Positions 10,101 to 21,400 of a stretch of 64,000 nucleotides of DNA are shown here, one piece after another. The notes under the pieces are model-generated. The model was not told the DNA's origin, did no database searches, and worked only from the letters and a program-made list of their open reading frames with translations. A program made the translations under genes and the position numbers. Every line of letters begins with the position of its first letter. Positions within the stretch are counted from its first letter, which is position 1. This stretch comes from Edaphochlamys debaryana (Eukaryota; Chlorophyta; Chlorophyceae; Chlamydomonadales), in the NCBI GenBank assembly GCA_016858145.1, contig JAEHOE010000034.1, forward strand, positions 806,001 through 870,000, read 5' to 3'.

Positions 10101-12716
10101 CAGCGGCAAAGGGAAAGCGTAGCACAGCACACCTACATCCACACCGCACGGCGCCCCTCCATGCCTCCACCGCGCCTTCCCGGCCCTCCCAGCACGATCC
10201 CCCTCCCCTCTACCACCCCCACCCCCACCCCCACCCCCACCCCCACCCCCACCCCCACCCCCACCCCCACCCCCACCCCCACCCCCACCCCCACCCCCAC
10301 CCCCACCCCCACCCCCACCCCCACCCCCACCCCCATCACCACCACAACCCCCACCGCACCCCCCAGCGCTCACCCCCCAGCAGCTGCGCCTTGTGCCGCC
10401 CGCAGCCCAGGAACAGCTGCGGCAGCCAGGTGGCGGCGCGCAGCAGCGACAGCAGCAGCGGCGCGGAGCTGCGCCCGGCCTCGGAGCGGCAGCCCTTCTG
10501 GGGTGCGGGGTGCGGGGTGCGGAGAGGGGGGGCAGGAGGGGGGCAGGAGGTGAACGAGGTGGGGTGTAGGGGGCCAGGGAAGGCAGTGTGGGCAAGGGTG
10601 GCGGGACGGGGAGGGTGGGCGGGTGCTCGAGCCACATCCACTGAGGGGGCCAAGCCAGGGCCCCGCCGCCCTTTCCTCCCAGCCTTGCGAAATTGCCCCT
10701 GCCGCCCTGCCCAGTCACCCGACTCACCCCACACCCTGTCGTTGGCCCTGCCCTGCCCTGGCCTTTTGGCCCTGCGCCCCGTCCCCTTACCCTTGCCTCC
10801 CGGCCCTGCCCACCGCCCCTGCCAACCCGCCCCGTCGCCCTTCTCCTCCCCCTGCCTCGTGCCCCTGTCCCCCCACCTCCCTCTCCGCCCCCACCACACA
10901 CCTGGAGCACCACGTCAGGTGTGAGGGGCGGCTGATAGCCACTGGCCGCCCCCTGCCGCCGCCGCGCCTTGGACCCCGCTGCCGCCCCCGCCCCCGCCGC
11001 TGCTGCGGAGGCGCTGGCAGCCCCCGCCCCGGCAGCTGCCCCTGCGGCCGGCTGGCTGGCGCTCTGGTAGAGGGGAGCGGCCGCGGGTGTGGAGGAGGCG
11101 GCCGGGAGGGGCATGGAGTTGGCTCTTCGGCCGACCAGAGGCAGGGAGGCGGCCTTGGTCTGCGGGAGATGGGGGGTTGCAAGACAGGGGGCTTCAAGGA
11201 GCACCCAGCGTGCCTGCGTCAGCACCCCTCTCACCCGAGCTCCCCGCCCTTCCGCCAGCTCACCTCATCCCCAGGCCCCACCTCCTGCTTCAACCGCCCC
11301 ACCCCCAGTAGCTCTTCCACACTCCCCTGCTCCGCCCTCCCTCGCCCCTCTACACATCCCCCCTTCCCCCACTATCACCACCCACCCCCTTTCCATCCCA
11401 TCCCACCCCCACCCCGCCCCACCGGGTCCTTGGCCGCCTCCCACAGCGCCGCCACGCCCCGCGCCTCCCACAGCTCCGCCCACGACGCCAGCAGCGCCTC
11501 CGCGGCCTTGTGCACCTCGTGCCCGGGGGCATTGTACGTCTGGGCGTTAGTCACCATGGTCCGGACGGCAGCGTCCACCTGGGGAGGAGGCAACGTGAGA
11601 GGCGGAGGCTCCTTGCTATGTGCCACAGTACGGTGCAAGCCCGGGAGCCTGGCCGCACTCCCTGATCGCACGCTGCTTTCATCCGGTGCAGTCCGGGCCG
11701 GGCCAGGGGCCATGTTACCATGGCCCAGCCATGGCCTATCCCACTCCTTTGAGAACGACAGCCAGCCGCACGCCCCGGTCCAGACTATCGGCAGGCGTCT
11801 TGTCTGAGTCCGTGCAGTCGTACTGCACCCGGTGCCGTACCTCTGCGGGCGCGTCGTACTTCTTCGCATCCAGCTTGGAGCGGATGGTGCCCAGGTCCTG
11901 AGGGTCCTTGATTTGCTCATAGTACCCGGGCGCGTTGTGCTTTTCCTCGTCCACTGGCTCCTGTACGGCAATGGGGTGCGAGGACCGTTGACTCAACGCG
12001 GTCAACGTTGCCCTCCGCAAACGCATGATCCTGGCTCGGTCAACGCCAGTCAACGCCGGTCAACGCTTGAGTGGCGGGCTCATCATCAAGATGCTGGCCT
12101 AAGCTGCTTGAGCAGGTTGCTGATGTGCTTTCCCAGGGACTGAAGGTCTCATGGGCCGTGTGAGGGTCCATGTCGAGGGTGCATGTGGGATGCATTCGCG
12201 CGGCCGTGGGTCTCAGTGAGCTCAGGGCACTGAGGGCAGGGGTGGGCGCCCAGGGCTGGGCTGCCGTGTGTGGGGCCTGGCTGTCCCCTCAAGGTCCCCC
12301 AAGCAAGCAGTTGTGTGCCCCCAACCACCATACCCAGGAGACGGCGCCTCCGCAGGGAACTAAGCCGCCCGCAAGCCCACCCACCCACCCCACCCACCCA
12401 ACCCACTCACGCACACTCTAATCCCCTCCCTGAGGCACCAAGCCCCCGAGGCCTCCCAGCAAGCACTCAAAAGTTATAAGACCCTGTACCCATCATGGAC
12501 AGCCAGCCCCGGGTCCGGACCCCCACGCCCCGTGCCCGGCGCAGCTAGCACGACGGACCCACCAACCCGCACACGCACACACACACACACGGCGCACGCA
12601 CTCCAACCCACCCCACCCACCCTGAAGCACCATGACAGGCGCGACTGTATCAGAGTGTTGATGGCGCCTTTGGTCGCACGCCAGGCCCTATCCTCGAGTT
12701 GCGCGGGGTCGCCCAT
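4507..12716 (-). CDS. bromodomain plus Tudor-like chromatin reader (gene A)
   Basis: Sixteen exons join in phase: 12716-12621, 11960-11841, 11578-11423, 11159-10902, 10497-10374, 10018-9942, 9679-9419, 9175-8999, 8856-8778, 8091-7530, 7161-7041, 6842-6438, 6209-5994, 5717-5172, 4889-4812, 4608-4507. They encode 1125 residues. Residues about 9-110 are a bromodomain: helix Z (AWRATKGAINTLIQ), then GYYEQIKDPQDLGTI, KLDAKKYDAPAEV and the acetyl-lysine-type Asn region TNAQTYNAPG. Residues about 250-290 (RCLCAECG, then FYQHASGNELVIDP) resemble the Cys/His patch of TPL-binding (TDBD) regions. Residues about 385-445 (CHVYHF, GTWRPATVVSYN, HELLYDHDPGG) resemble a Tudor/Agenet fold. The middle is Gln/Ala-rich. 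The last about 240 residues form an unknown conserved domain shared with gene B. The likely role is binding acetylated or methylated histones. It diverges from UMPS across about 420 bases. Confidence 0.82.
10213..10336. repeat. (ACCCCC)n tandem repeat in an intron of gene A
   Basis: About 20 copies of a 6-base ACCCCC unit lie in the intron between exons 10497-10374 and 10018-9942. The transcribed strand of gene A gives GGGGGU repeats in the pre-mRNA, so the run is able to form G-quadruplexes. The Gly-Val open frame across it is a translation artefact. Confidence 0.9.
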
Positions 12717-13137
12717 GGGTAGCCTTGCCGATTCAGCTCAGTAAGGGGGCGCGGCGGTATCACTTGCATCGATTAGAGGCCCTATGCATAGCATGTTTGC
12801 ATAATGCGAGGCCGCCAACAGGTCGGGTTGCCAATTGTGCGGCAGCGGCTTGTCTCTTCACGCGCAGAGACGGCCAAGTTGGCCCGTTCGTAGCTCTTCG
12901 GATAGACTGCGGTATGTCCCGTTGCTTGGGGCAAGCAACGCAGGCTTTGGCCAGAGCCGGCCCCTGCCCGCCAAACCAATGGAAGCTCTTCATGCAGCAG
13001 TGCAGCACGACCTGCCCCTCGACGTGCACTGACTACTAAGTTTTGAGAGGGGTTACTTCGAGCTCTTCAAGATAGTTCACTAGGCTGCAAAGACAGGGTC
13101 GCGGAGACCATACCAGCGTGCAGGGTGCCGCCTGCCT
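12717..13137. promoter_or_regulatory. divergent promoter region, gene A / UMPS
   Basis: About 420 bases separate the start codons of the divergently transcribed gene A and UMP synthase, so both 5' UTRs and promoters must lie here. No clear TATA box or repeated motif was recognised. Promoter status is inferred from geometry only. Confidence 0.45.
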
Positions 13138-16100
13138 ATGAATAGTGGGCAGTTCAAGGCCGCTTCTAGCCCCAAGCGTAGTCCCCGTAACGTCTCTGCA
13201 GCTAGCCAGCCAGTCACTACTCGGCCGGCAGTCGCGTGCGCATCCGCCGCCGACACCTCTCGTTCCGCCCAGTCGCCCCGTGTCAAGAGCGGGCGAGGAG
13301 GAGCCATGGTGCTCGGACTCAAGACCGTGGCCAGCTTCGTGTCCAAGCCGTTCCGGCGTGGCGAGAGCACGCGAATGAAGGCCACGAGTCGCGAGCCGAT
13401 GACCCAGGCGGAGGTTGAGGACCTCGTGCTCAAGCTGAACAAGATTGAGGTGCGCGAGGCGTCACACCTCCAGGGCGGAGGTTTGGCGGCTGCTGCAAGG
13501 GGTGCCATGGGGGGGCGCGCAGTGTGAGTGGAAAGGGAAGGGGGGCGGGCTGCGGTCCACACGTGCGTGCTTGGCCCGTCCGCAGCCCGGCGGGCGTCTG
13601 TGTTCTTCCCCTCACGGCGGCGCACCCGCACGGCCGTTGCCTTCCTTGGGCTGAGAGGGCACAGGTTGGGCGTAGCGACCGGCACTTACTGGGGGGCCTG
13701 AACAGCCTCTGACCCTCACGGCCCTGGCCAAACGACCCCCCTACCATCCTTCCCTACCCTCACCCCTCTCCTGCCCCCTCCTGCCCTGCCACAGCGGCAT
13801 CACCACGCTCGCCGCTCGCACCTGTCGCCCCAACCCCATGCCACGAATCTTAACCCCACTCCAACTCGGCTCGGCTCCCCCCCCCCCAGGCTGTCAAATT
13901 CGGCGAGTTCAAGCTCAAGTCCGGCCTCATGTCCCCCGTGTACGTGGACCTGCGCGTCATCGTGTCGTACCCTGACGTACTGGAGCAGGTGGGGGGCCAA
14001 AGGGTGGGGAGAGCTTATGGGCTTGAGCTTAGCCCCCCCCCCAGGCCGCGAGAGCGGTGGCGTGGGGGGTAGGGGAGCGTGTGGGGGCTGCAGGCCGCCA
14101 GCACCCAGAAGACCGTGTGCGCTCTCCGGTCTCTCTCTGTGTGCTTACCGTACTCGCTTGCCGTACCTCCTTGCCAGGTCTCCCGCGTCATGTGGAACGC
14201 CGTGCGGGGCTGCCAGTACGACATCATCTGCGGAGTGCCGTACACCGCCCTGCCGATCGCCACCTGCATGAGCCTGGGCTTCGGGGACGCCATGGTCATG
14301 CGCCGCAAGGTACGGCAGGAGGCCTGTACGGCAGCCGGCGCCCTTGGGGTCCCATAGCAGAGGCGGAGGGGCAGAGGCGGAGGGGCAAGAGCTGGCGCGG
14401 AGGCCGGCACCCCTGTGGTCGGTCCAGTCTGATGCGCCCATACCATGGAGCATGCAGAGGCGGGGGGGCAGAGGCGGGGGGGGCGGGGGCGGGTAGGCAG
14501 AGGCTTTGAGCATGGGTCGCAGGGCGGGCAAGGGCGCCCGTGGAGCTTCCTTCCCGTACCTCTTCACGCTTCGCTTCCCCGGCGTAGGCGACGCGGTCTC
14601 GCTCAGCTACAAACATGCCGTAACCCCCCCCCCTCCTGTGCACCCCTCCTCCCCCTTGTGCCCCCTCCCCTCCCTTCCCCCCCCAGGAGGTCAAGGACTA
14701 CGGCACCAAGAAGGCCATCGAGGGCGCCTACAAGCCCGGGCAGCGCTGCCTGATCGTGGAGGACCTGGTGACCTCGGGGGCCTCGGTGCTGGAGACCCTG
14801 GAGCCGCTCAAGGTGGGGAGGGGAGGGCGGTGGGGAGGGGAGTGGAGGGGGAGTGAGGGAGAGTTAGGGAGGGGGAGGGCAGGGAGTGGAGGGAGGGTTA
14901 GGGAGGGGCGCGGGCTGGTGAGCAGGACTGCAGAGAGGCGAGGGTTGCGTGCGGCTCCCCGTAGCGTGCAGCGTAGCGTGCAGCGAGGTCAGTTTCCCAG
15001 CCGGGTTCACTGCGTGCCTCACCCCGCTCAACTCTCCCATCACCCCCCTCCCCCCCCAGAACGAGGGCCTGGTGGTGACGGACGTGGTGGTGCTCATTGA
15101 CCGCGAGCAGGTGGGAAGGGAGTGGGGGGCTTGGGGTTGGGGGGGAAGGGTGGCTAACCGGCGATCGGGGGCTTGGGCTCGCTCAAAACTGCACAGCGGA
15201 ACACCGCCGAGAATCGAGTTGAAGCGTTGGCACCTAGCCCTGTGCATCACGGATAGGGTTGAGGGCGGCTGCGAAGGGAATGGGGCGGGCGGTCTGGGCT
15301 AAGGCTAGGCAGAAGCTGGGCGCACGTGCGCTTTCAGGCGGGTAGACAGACACCACCTTGCATCTGCCTTTCTTCTCCCCTGCACCATACCCTCCCACCT
15401 CAAACCCCACGCCCCCTGCCCCCCCCCGCTCTCTCCTCCCCCCTCCCCAGGGCGGCGAGTCCCACCTGGCCAAGAACGGCCTGGCCCTGCACGCCGCCTT
15501 CAAGCTCAGCGCCATGCTGGACGTGCTGCAGAAGCACAGCCTTGTGTCGGACGAGACCGCCAAGAAGGTGCGGGGCCCGGGTTGGGCCTGGTGGGGCCTG
15601 GGGCGGGCCTGGTGGGGCCTGGGGCGGGCCTGATGGGGCCTGGCTCGGGGCGAGGGGAGCGGCGTTGCCTCGTCACGATGGCTGAAGCAGACCAAAGGCG
15701 GGGGCTGGGTGAGAGGGTGGAGTACTGAGTCGTGCCCTGCGTGCGTCCTTTGCTGTCCCGCCCAGGTCCGCACCTTCATTGCGGAGAACCAAACCACGCT
15801 GCCCTCCACCACCGCCGCGGCGCCCGCCGCCCCGGCCGCGGCCCCCGTGGCCGCGCCCAAGCCCAAGCGGTGGGTCGGGTGCAGCACAGGGGGGCATAGG
15901 GACTTGGGTTCCGGGTTCGCCTAGGGGTACACAGGCGCTGCGGCCGCGACGGCGAAGCCGTGCCGTGCAAGTACCGTACTGCACGAGCGCACGCCGTGCC
16001 GTGCGATCGCTGACCATGCCGCACTGTCGTACGATTCGTACAGGCTGACGTACGAGGCGCGCGTCCCCCTGGCCAAGTGCGCCCTGGCCAAGCGCTGCCT

Positions 16101-17828
16101 GGAGCTCATGGTGCGCAAGGGCACCAACCTGTCGGTGGCCGCTGACGTGGACACGGCCGAGGAGATGCTGGCGATCGCCGACAAGGTGCGTTGGCGGTTA
16201 GCAGTTGGCGGTTAGCGGTTGGGCAAGCGTGGCGGTTGCCGGGGTAAAGCGCGCTTGCCCTGGCCTCGCATCCCGTGGTTGTACGGGCGTGGCGACTTGC
16301 GGGGGATGGCGCTCGCTACGGCGTGGCATGCACCTCTCGTGTCCCGTGTCTGTGTCTTCACCGGTTACGAACGGGTCTCTTTCCTTACAACTTGCCGTAC
16401 AGGTCGGGCCGTACATCTGCGTGTTCAAGACGCACGTGGACATCTTTGACCGCTGGGACCAGTCGATCGTTGACCGCCTGGTGGCGCTGGCGGAGAAGCA
16501 CGGTGGGGGCAGGGGGGGGATGGGCGGGGTCAGAGGCTTACGTGCCGTCTGAGCAGTGCCCGGCAGGAGGCCGGAGCAGGCCCAAAGGGGCGCGAGCGCG
16601 GACGGAGGCCAGGGGGTGGTCGCCAGTTCGGAGGCAGGAACTGAGAGGGGCACGTACCAACGAGGCCATACAATACCAACGGCTCTCGCACTAATGGCCC
16701 GGCACTTCTTTAACCGTGGCTCTTCCCTTGTCACTCCCCACCCGCCAGACTTCCTCATCTTTGAGGACCGCAAGTTCGCCGACATTGGCAACACCGTGGT
16801 GTCGCAGGTGAGCAGCCGGGAGTGGGAGGGCCAGTCGGGAGGGGGGCATTATACACGATAGGAGGGCATGGGGGCATAGGAGCGAGTGGGGCAAGCCCGC
16901 ACGGTCGTCAGCGCGGTTGTCCCAAGAAGTAAAACAAGTTAACGACCTGATCCCGTGCCCCACGTCGTACAGTACGGCGGCGGCATCTACAAGATCGCCG
17001 ACTGGTCGCACATCACCAACGCGCACCTGGTGCCCGGCTCTGGCATCATTGACGGCCTCCGCACCGTGGGGCTGCCCAAGGGCCGCGGCCTGCTGCTGCT
17101 GGCGGGTGGGTGGGGAGCGGGGCGCGCGGGGCTGCGGAGGGGCCGGAGGCTGTCGGGCGTCGTGTCAGATGGCGCGAGCGGGGGCGCAGGGCTGACGAGC
17201 CATGCAGTTTACCCCTACCATGGGGTGCATATCGGCATATGGTACAGAGAGAGTCTAACCGCTCAAACCCGGCTTCCTCAATCCCCTGCTCACTCAACCT
17301 CGCCTCTGTCCCCACTGCCCCGTCCCCCCCGCCCCGCCCCCACCCCGCCCGCCACCCTCCAGAGATGAGCAGCAAGGGCACGCTCGCCGCCGGGGCCTAC
17401 ACGGAGGCCGTGGCGGCGGCCGCCGAGGCCAACCAGGACTTCGTCATGGGCTTCATCTCCACCAACCCCGCCGCATGGAAGAACGGCCCCGGGTCGCCGG
17501 GTGAGCCTTGCTCGCGCACGCGGCCGCAGCGCCCCTCTGCTCTGCCCGCACGCGCTCGCTCTGTTGTGCCTCGTCCTTGCCGTAACCCGCTCCATGTCAC
17601 CCTTCAACTGCCGCCACCGCAGGCCTCATCCACATGACGCCGGGCGTGCAGATGGCGGCGGGCGGCGACGCCCTGGGCCAGCAGTACAACACGCCGGCTG
17701 ACGTCATCGGGGCACGTGGCAGTGACGTCATTATTGTGGGTCGCGGCATCATCAAGGCCGCCGACCCCGCCGCCGCCGCCAAGCAGTACAGGGACGCTGG
17801 CTGGGCCGCCTACAAGGCCTCGCTCTGA
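13138..17828 (+). CDS. UMPS: UMP synthase (orotate phosphoribosyltransferase / OMP decarboxylase)
   Basis: This bifunctional enzyme converts orotate plus PRPP to OMP and then decarboxylates OMP to UMP, the last steps of de novo pyrimidine synthesis. Thirteen in-phase exons: 13138-13449, 13890-13988, 14178-14309, 14687-14812, 15060-15110, 15451-15567, 15766-15869, 16044-16185, 16403-16502, 16749-16807, 16973-17105, 17363-17500, 17623-17828. The N-terminal OPRTase half has [16 protein letters not shown] and the PRPP loop [12 protein letters not shown] (about residues 203-214). A Pro/Ala linker follows, then the decarboxylase half with KTHVDIFD and the catalytic [12 protein letters not shown]. 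The longest model has 572 residues. An ATG at 13306 (GCCATGG context, 516 residues) is a good alternative start; the extra residues look transit-peptide-like or could be 5' UTR. Plant enzymes are about 480 residues. Confidence 0.96.
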
Positions 17829-18495
17829 GCCGCCAGCGGTTAGCTGGCGGCGATAGGGGGCTCAAGCGGGGTGCTGAGGCCGTAGCGGTAGGGGCCGCAA
17901 CCTGTGGCGTGGTGAAAGGGGCAGGGTGGGCACCTCAGGGCGGATCGTGCGGAAGGGACTGGAGGGCGGTGCGATGGGAGGGCGGCAGAGCGAGGGGCAA
18001 GGTGGGGGCCAGGTGGCCAGATGGATGCATGTGATGGACGGTGGTGGACAGCGGGTTAGCCAGTACGGGGGTTCGTGCAATGGATCAAGGGACCAAGACA
18101 GAGCTGTATCTGGCGCGCGCATGGCAACTTAGGAGGCATGAGAAGGCGGGAGGCTGGTGAGCTTTGGGGGTGCGAGGTATGCGCTGAGGAAGTGCGCTGC
18201 GCGGTCGATCGGCGGTTGACATCCACATGCAACCGTTATGTTGCCAGCCTTCTGACCCTGGTACCGAGCGGGGCTGAGCCATGTTGACTACGTCTTCCCA
18301 ATGAGGAGGCCCAGCATGCTCAGCTCGTGCCGCAGCCGCTGCAGCCACCACGCGGCGGCCGAGTGCTCCCCCCCACTCGCCCCAACCGGCAAGCCCCCAT
18401 CGGTCGAAACGGCACCCCGCATTCAGACGCCTCAGCGCACCAGCCTTCACTGCTTACACACCATGAGGGAATAGATAGCAGGCGTGCCCACAACC
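17829..18495. other. intergenic UMPS / gene B
   Basis: This stretch holds the UMPS 3' UTR and the presumed promoter of gene B. I see no TGTAA signal on the plus strand and no convincing coding frame. Confidence 0.5.
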
Positions 18496-21400
18496 ATGTC
18501 CTTCTTGCCGGCACAAGCAGAGGCGTTGGTCCTCCTGGTTCAGGCGACATTGAAGTTGGGTCCGACTGAGCTGCTGAAGCTCGTGTCTGCCGAAGACCCA
18601 ACCCTGTTAGCATACCATATTCAAGAGGTCAAGAGCAAGGGCAACCCCGAGGAGGAGGCGCGCTTCACGGAACCATCGCATTTTGTTCATCGGGCCAGCC
18701 TCTGCGCCGTGCTGGCGTCCGTCGACACGGCAGTGCCTCCCCTATTCGAAGGCGCCGTCAGCGAAGCCGCGCGCTTTGGGTCCTGGTTACTGTTTCCCCG
18801 AGCGCTGCGCGAGCGCATTGCCAAGGCGAGTGCAGAGGAGCCCCTGGACGGGGCTCTGCCTGCTATGGCAACCTACGATAGTGCCTTGTGAGATGCGTGT
18901 CGGAGACGATGGACACAGTGATAGAACTGCAATACCCTTTCGCCTCCCATCCATGCGTAGGGCGAGCTCAAGTCCGCGCTACAAAGCCGAATTTCCGGCT
19001 TTGGCCTGGTCCTCGACATCGCCTTCAGGGACAACCCCCGGACAATTCCCAACAAACGTGAGATGGCGAGCTCAAGGTGAGCGTGGCCGGGGATGCAGGT
19101 CCGGACGGTCCCTCGGTCACTGCCGGTGTCCAACCTGCCTCCCGACGCCCCTCCATTCCCTTCCAGGGCCGCCCAACAGCCCAAGAGCAAGGCACCGCAA
19201 ACTCACGGCATGTACCTGGTGCTCTCCGCCGACGGGCGCAAGGGGGGGCCGCCGTGCGCCACCCTGGAAGCGGCCCTGGCGGCATGCCTTGGTGAGGCGC
19301 CAGCCAAGGGGCGGGGCCTAGCCAGCACTCTTCCTCTATCGACCCCCTACCTCGCCCACGTGGCGACAATCTTGACAAAGGAATCCCCCAAAACTCCTCC
19401 GCGCACGCAGACGAATGGAAGCCCAAGGCGGGCGGCGACATGGCCGCCGCCACCGCGCAGGTCCAGGCCGCGGTCGAGGCGGCGGGCCCCGGCGGGGTCG
19501 AGTCCGTGCGGTCCCTGCTGCGCGGGGAGCCCCTGCCCCAGCCCCTACCCCTACCCTCACCCCAGCCCCTGCCGGGCCAAGCGATGATGAGTCCCTGCCC
19601 CGGCCGGCCGCCGCTCACGGAGCTGCAGGCGGCCTCCGCGGGGCGCGGAGCGGCAGCGCCGAGGCCGCCCGTGCAGCAGCCCGGGCGGGACGCGGCGCAG
19701 GGGAGGGTGCAGGAGGACCCGTGGATGGGCCCCCAGGCGCCTGCCGGCGGCCAGCAGGCCTCGCCGGCGCCGGTGGCGTACACGCAGCTCCGCAGCTACT
19801 ATCGACGCGCCTGCTCCCCACAGGCAGCCGCGGCCGCAGCCGCAGCCGACCGCAGGGGTCGGTGCGGGCTGGGGCCAGGCGGCGGCGGCGGGAAAGGGGG
19901 CGAAGGGGTCCGGGGTGCGGACGTGGCGTCCCCTCCCAAGCTCATGTCCGGTGCCAGCCTCCTGTGGCAGCGATGCGCCGGCGTGCTCTTCCCCGCGCCC
20001 AGCCCGCGCACCGCTGCGGCAGAGGCCCCCGGGGCTGGCGGCCACCAGCGCTCCTCGCCCTTGGCTGGGGCGGGACCAACGCCTGCGGCAGCGACGCCTC
20101 TCGACCTACCGGGGGTGGTGCCTGCGGCGCCAGCGGCACTGCCGCCGACGCTAATGCCGGATGCCCCGTCCAGCTTCTACGTCGGCTGGGCGGCAGCTGC
20201 GGCTGCAGCGGCGGCCGCCGAGGCCTCCCCCAAGCCCCGGCGGCTCAGCTCCAAAGGGCTGCTGGGGGCCTTCGGGCCGGTGCTGGGAAGCGACCCCGCG
20301 TGAGTGGTGGAGCCGTGGGGGGGGCCTGCAGGCAGAAATCAGGGGCGTGTGGACTGTCACCGGTTGCCCTTATCAACGCCGTGGGGCTAGGACTCGGGGG
20401 CACCTGTGAGGAGACCACACGGACGCGGGGGCTGTCTCCTGTTGCCTTAAACCGCTCCTCATCTCTGCTCTCCCAACTCCCCCATCCCCCCACCCACCCT
20501 CCCCCGCCCCCAGCACCAACTCCGCCCTGGACGCCAAGGCCCGCAACCAGGCCGCCGTCAAGGTCATGAGCGCGGAGCAGCGGCAGCGGTACGACGCGGG
20601 GGACCGCAAGGGCGCGGTCACAGAGGTGCTCAAGGTGCGTGGGGGGGCGGGGAGCGGGGCCATGTTCAGCGGCGCTTGCACCGCTCTTCATGCGGGCACA
20701 CGGGATAGCCCGGGATTGCAGGCCAAGCGCAAGGTGGTAAGCTCCGGGAGCTTCCTCGTGGCCATTTGCTTATCTGGCCCCCTCAGACTCCTGCCTCCCT
20801 TCCCCCGCCCCAGCTCCTGCGCCTCAACCCCGAGGCCGAGGCGGCCGTGGTGGCGTACGCATGCAAGCTCAAGCGCCGCTTCGTGCTGGAGCTGGGGGGC
20901 AGGCAGCAGCAGCAGGCGAAGACACCGGCGCAGCAGCAGCAGCAGCAGCAGGCCGTCTACATGCAGGCTCACTTCGCGCACCCGGCGCAGGCGCAGGCAC
21001 AGCCGGGGCACTTTCAGCCCCAGCTGCACCTGCAGCTGCCGCCGGTGCAGCCCATGCCGTACTACGGCTATGCGCCGCACGTGGGCTTCGCCATCTAACA
21101 GCAGCCCTCCGTGACCAGCCCGGCCCTGCCGGATGACCGGGTGAGGCGGCCTTCAGCAGTGGCCTGCGCGGCACAGGGCACAGGGTGGTGGGCCTGGGTT
21201 TAACGGCAAGGAGCTGCGTAGACCGCTGGTGCGAGAGGCTACAGTGACGCTCCTGACCTCCGGGCCCTGACTGAACCTCTCTTTGGCCACCAAATGGTCT
21301 GAAGCTTGCTGAATCTCTCCTTCCCTCTCCTCGCCCCCTTCCTGGCCTGCCCTCGCCCCCAGCCGCCCAAGCGCCCCCGCACCGACGACCCCTCAGCGTC

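Noticed and set aside
10133..10354. Open frame of Gly-Val repeats on the minus strand
   Set aside because: It is a translation of the (ACCCCC)n intronic repeat and has no protein-like flanks.
10623..11807. 394-residue frame on the plus strand
   Set aside because: Pro/Ser-rich shadow antisense to gene A exons and introns.
19415..20569. 384-residue frame overlapping gene B
   Set aside because: Arg/Gly/Ala-rich shadow in another frame; the accepted frame keeps the residues shared with gene A.
21081..21101. A 21-base 'intron' starting GT and ending AG with a CTAAC motif
   Set aside because: It would remove the TAA in gene B, but is far too short for a spliceosomal intron in green algae; the donor joined to 21363 is simpler.
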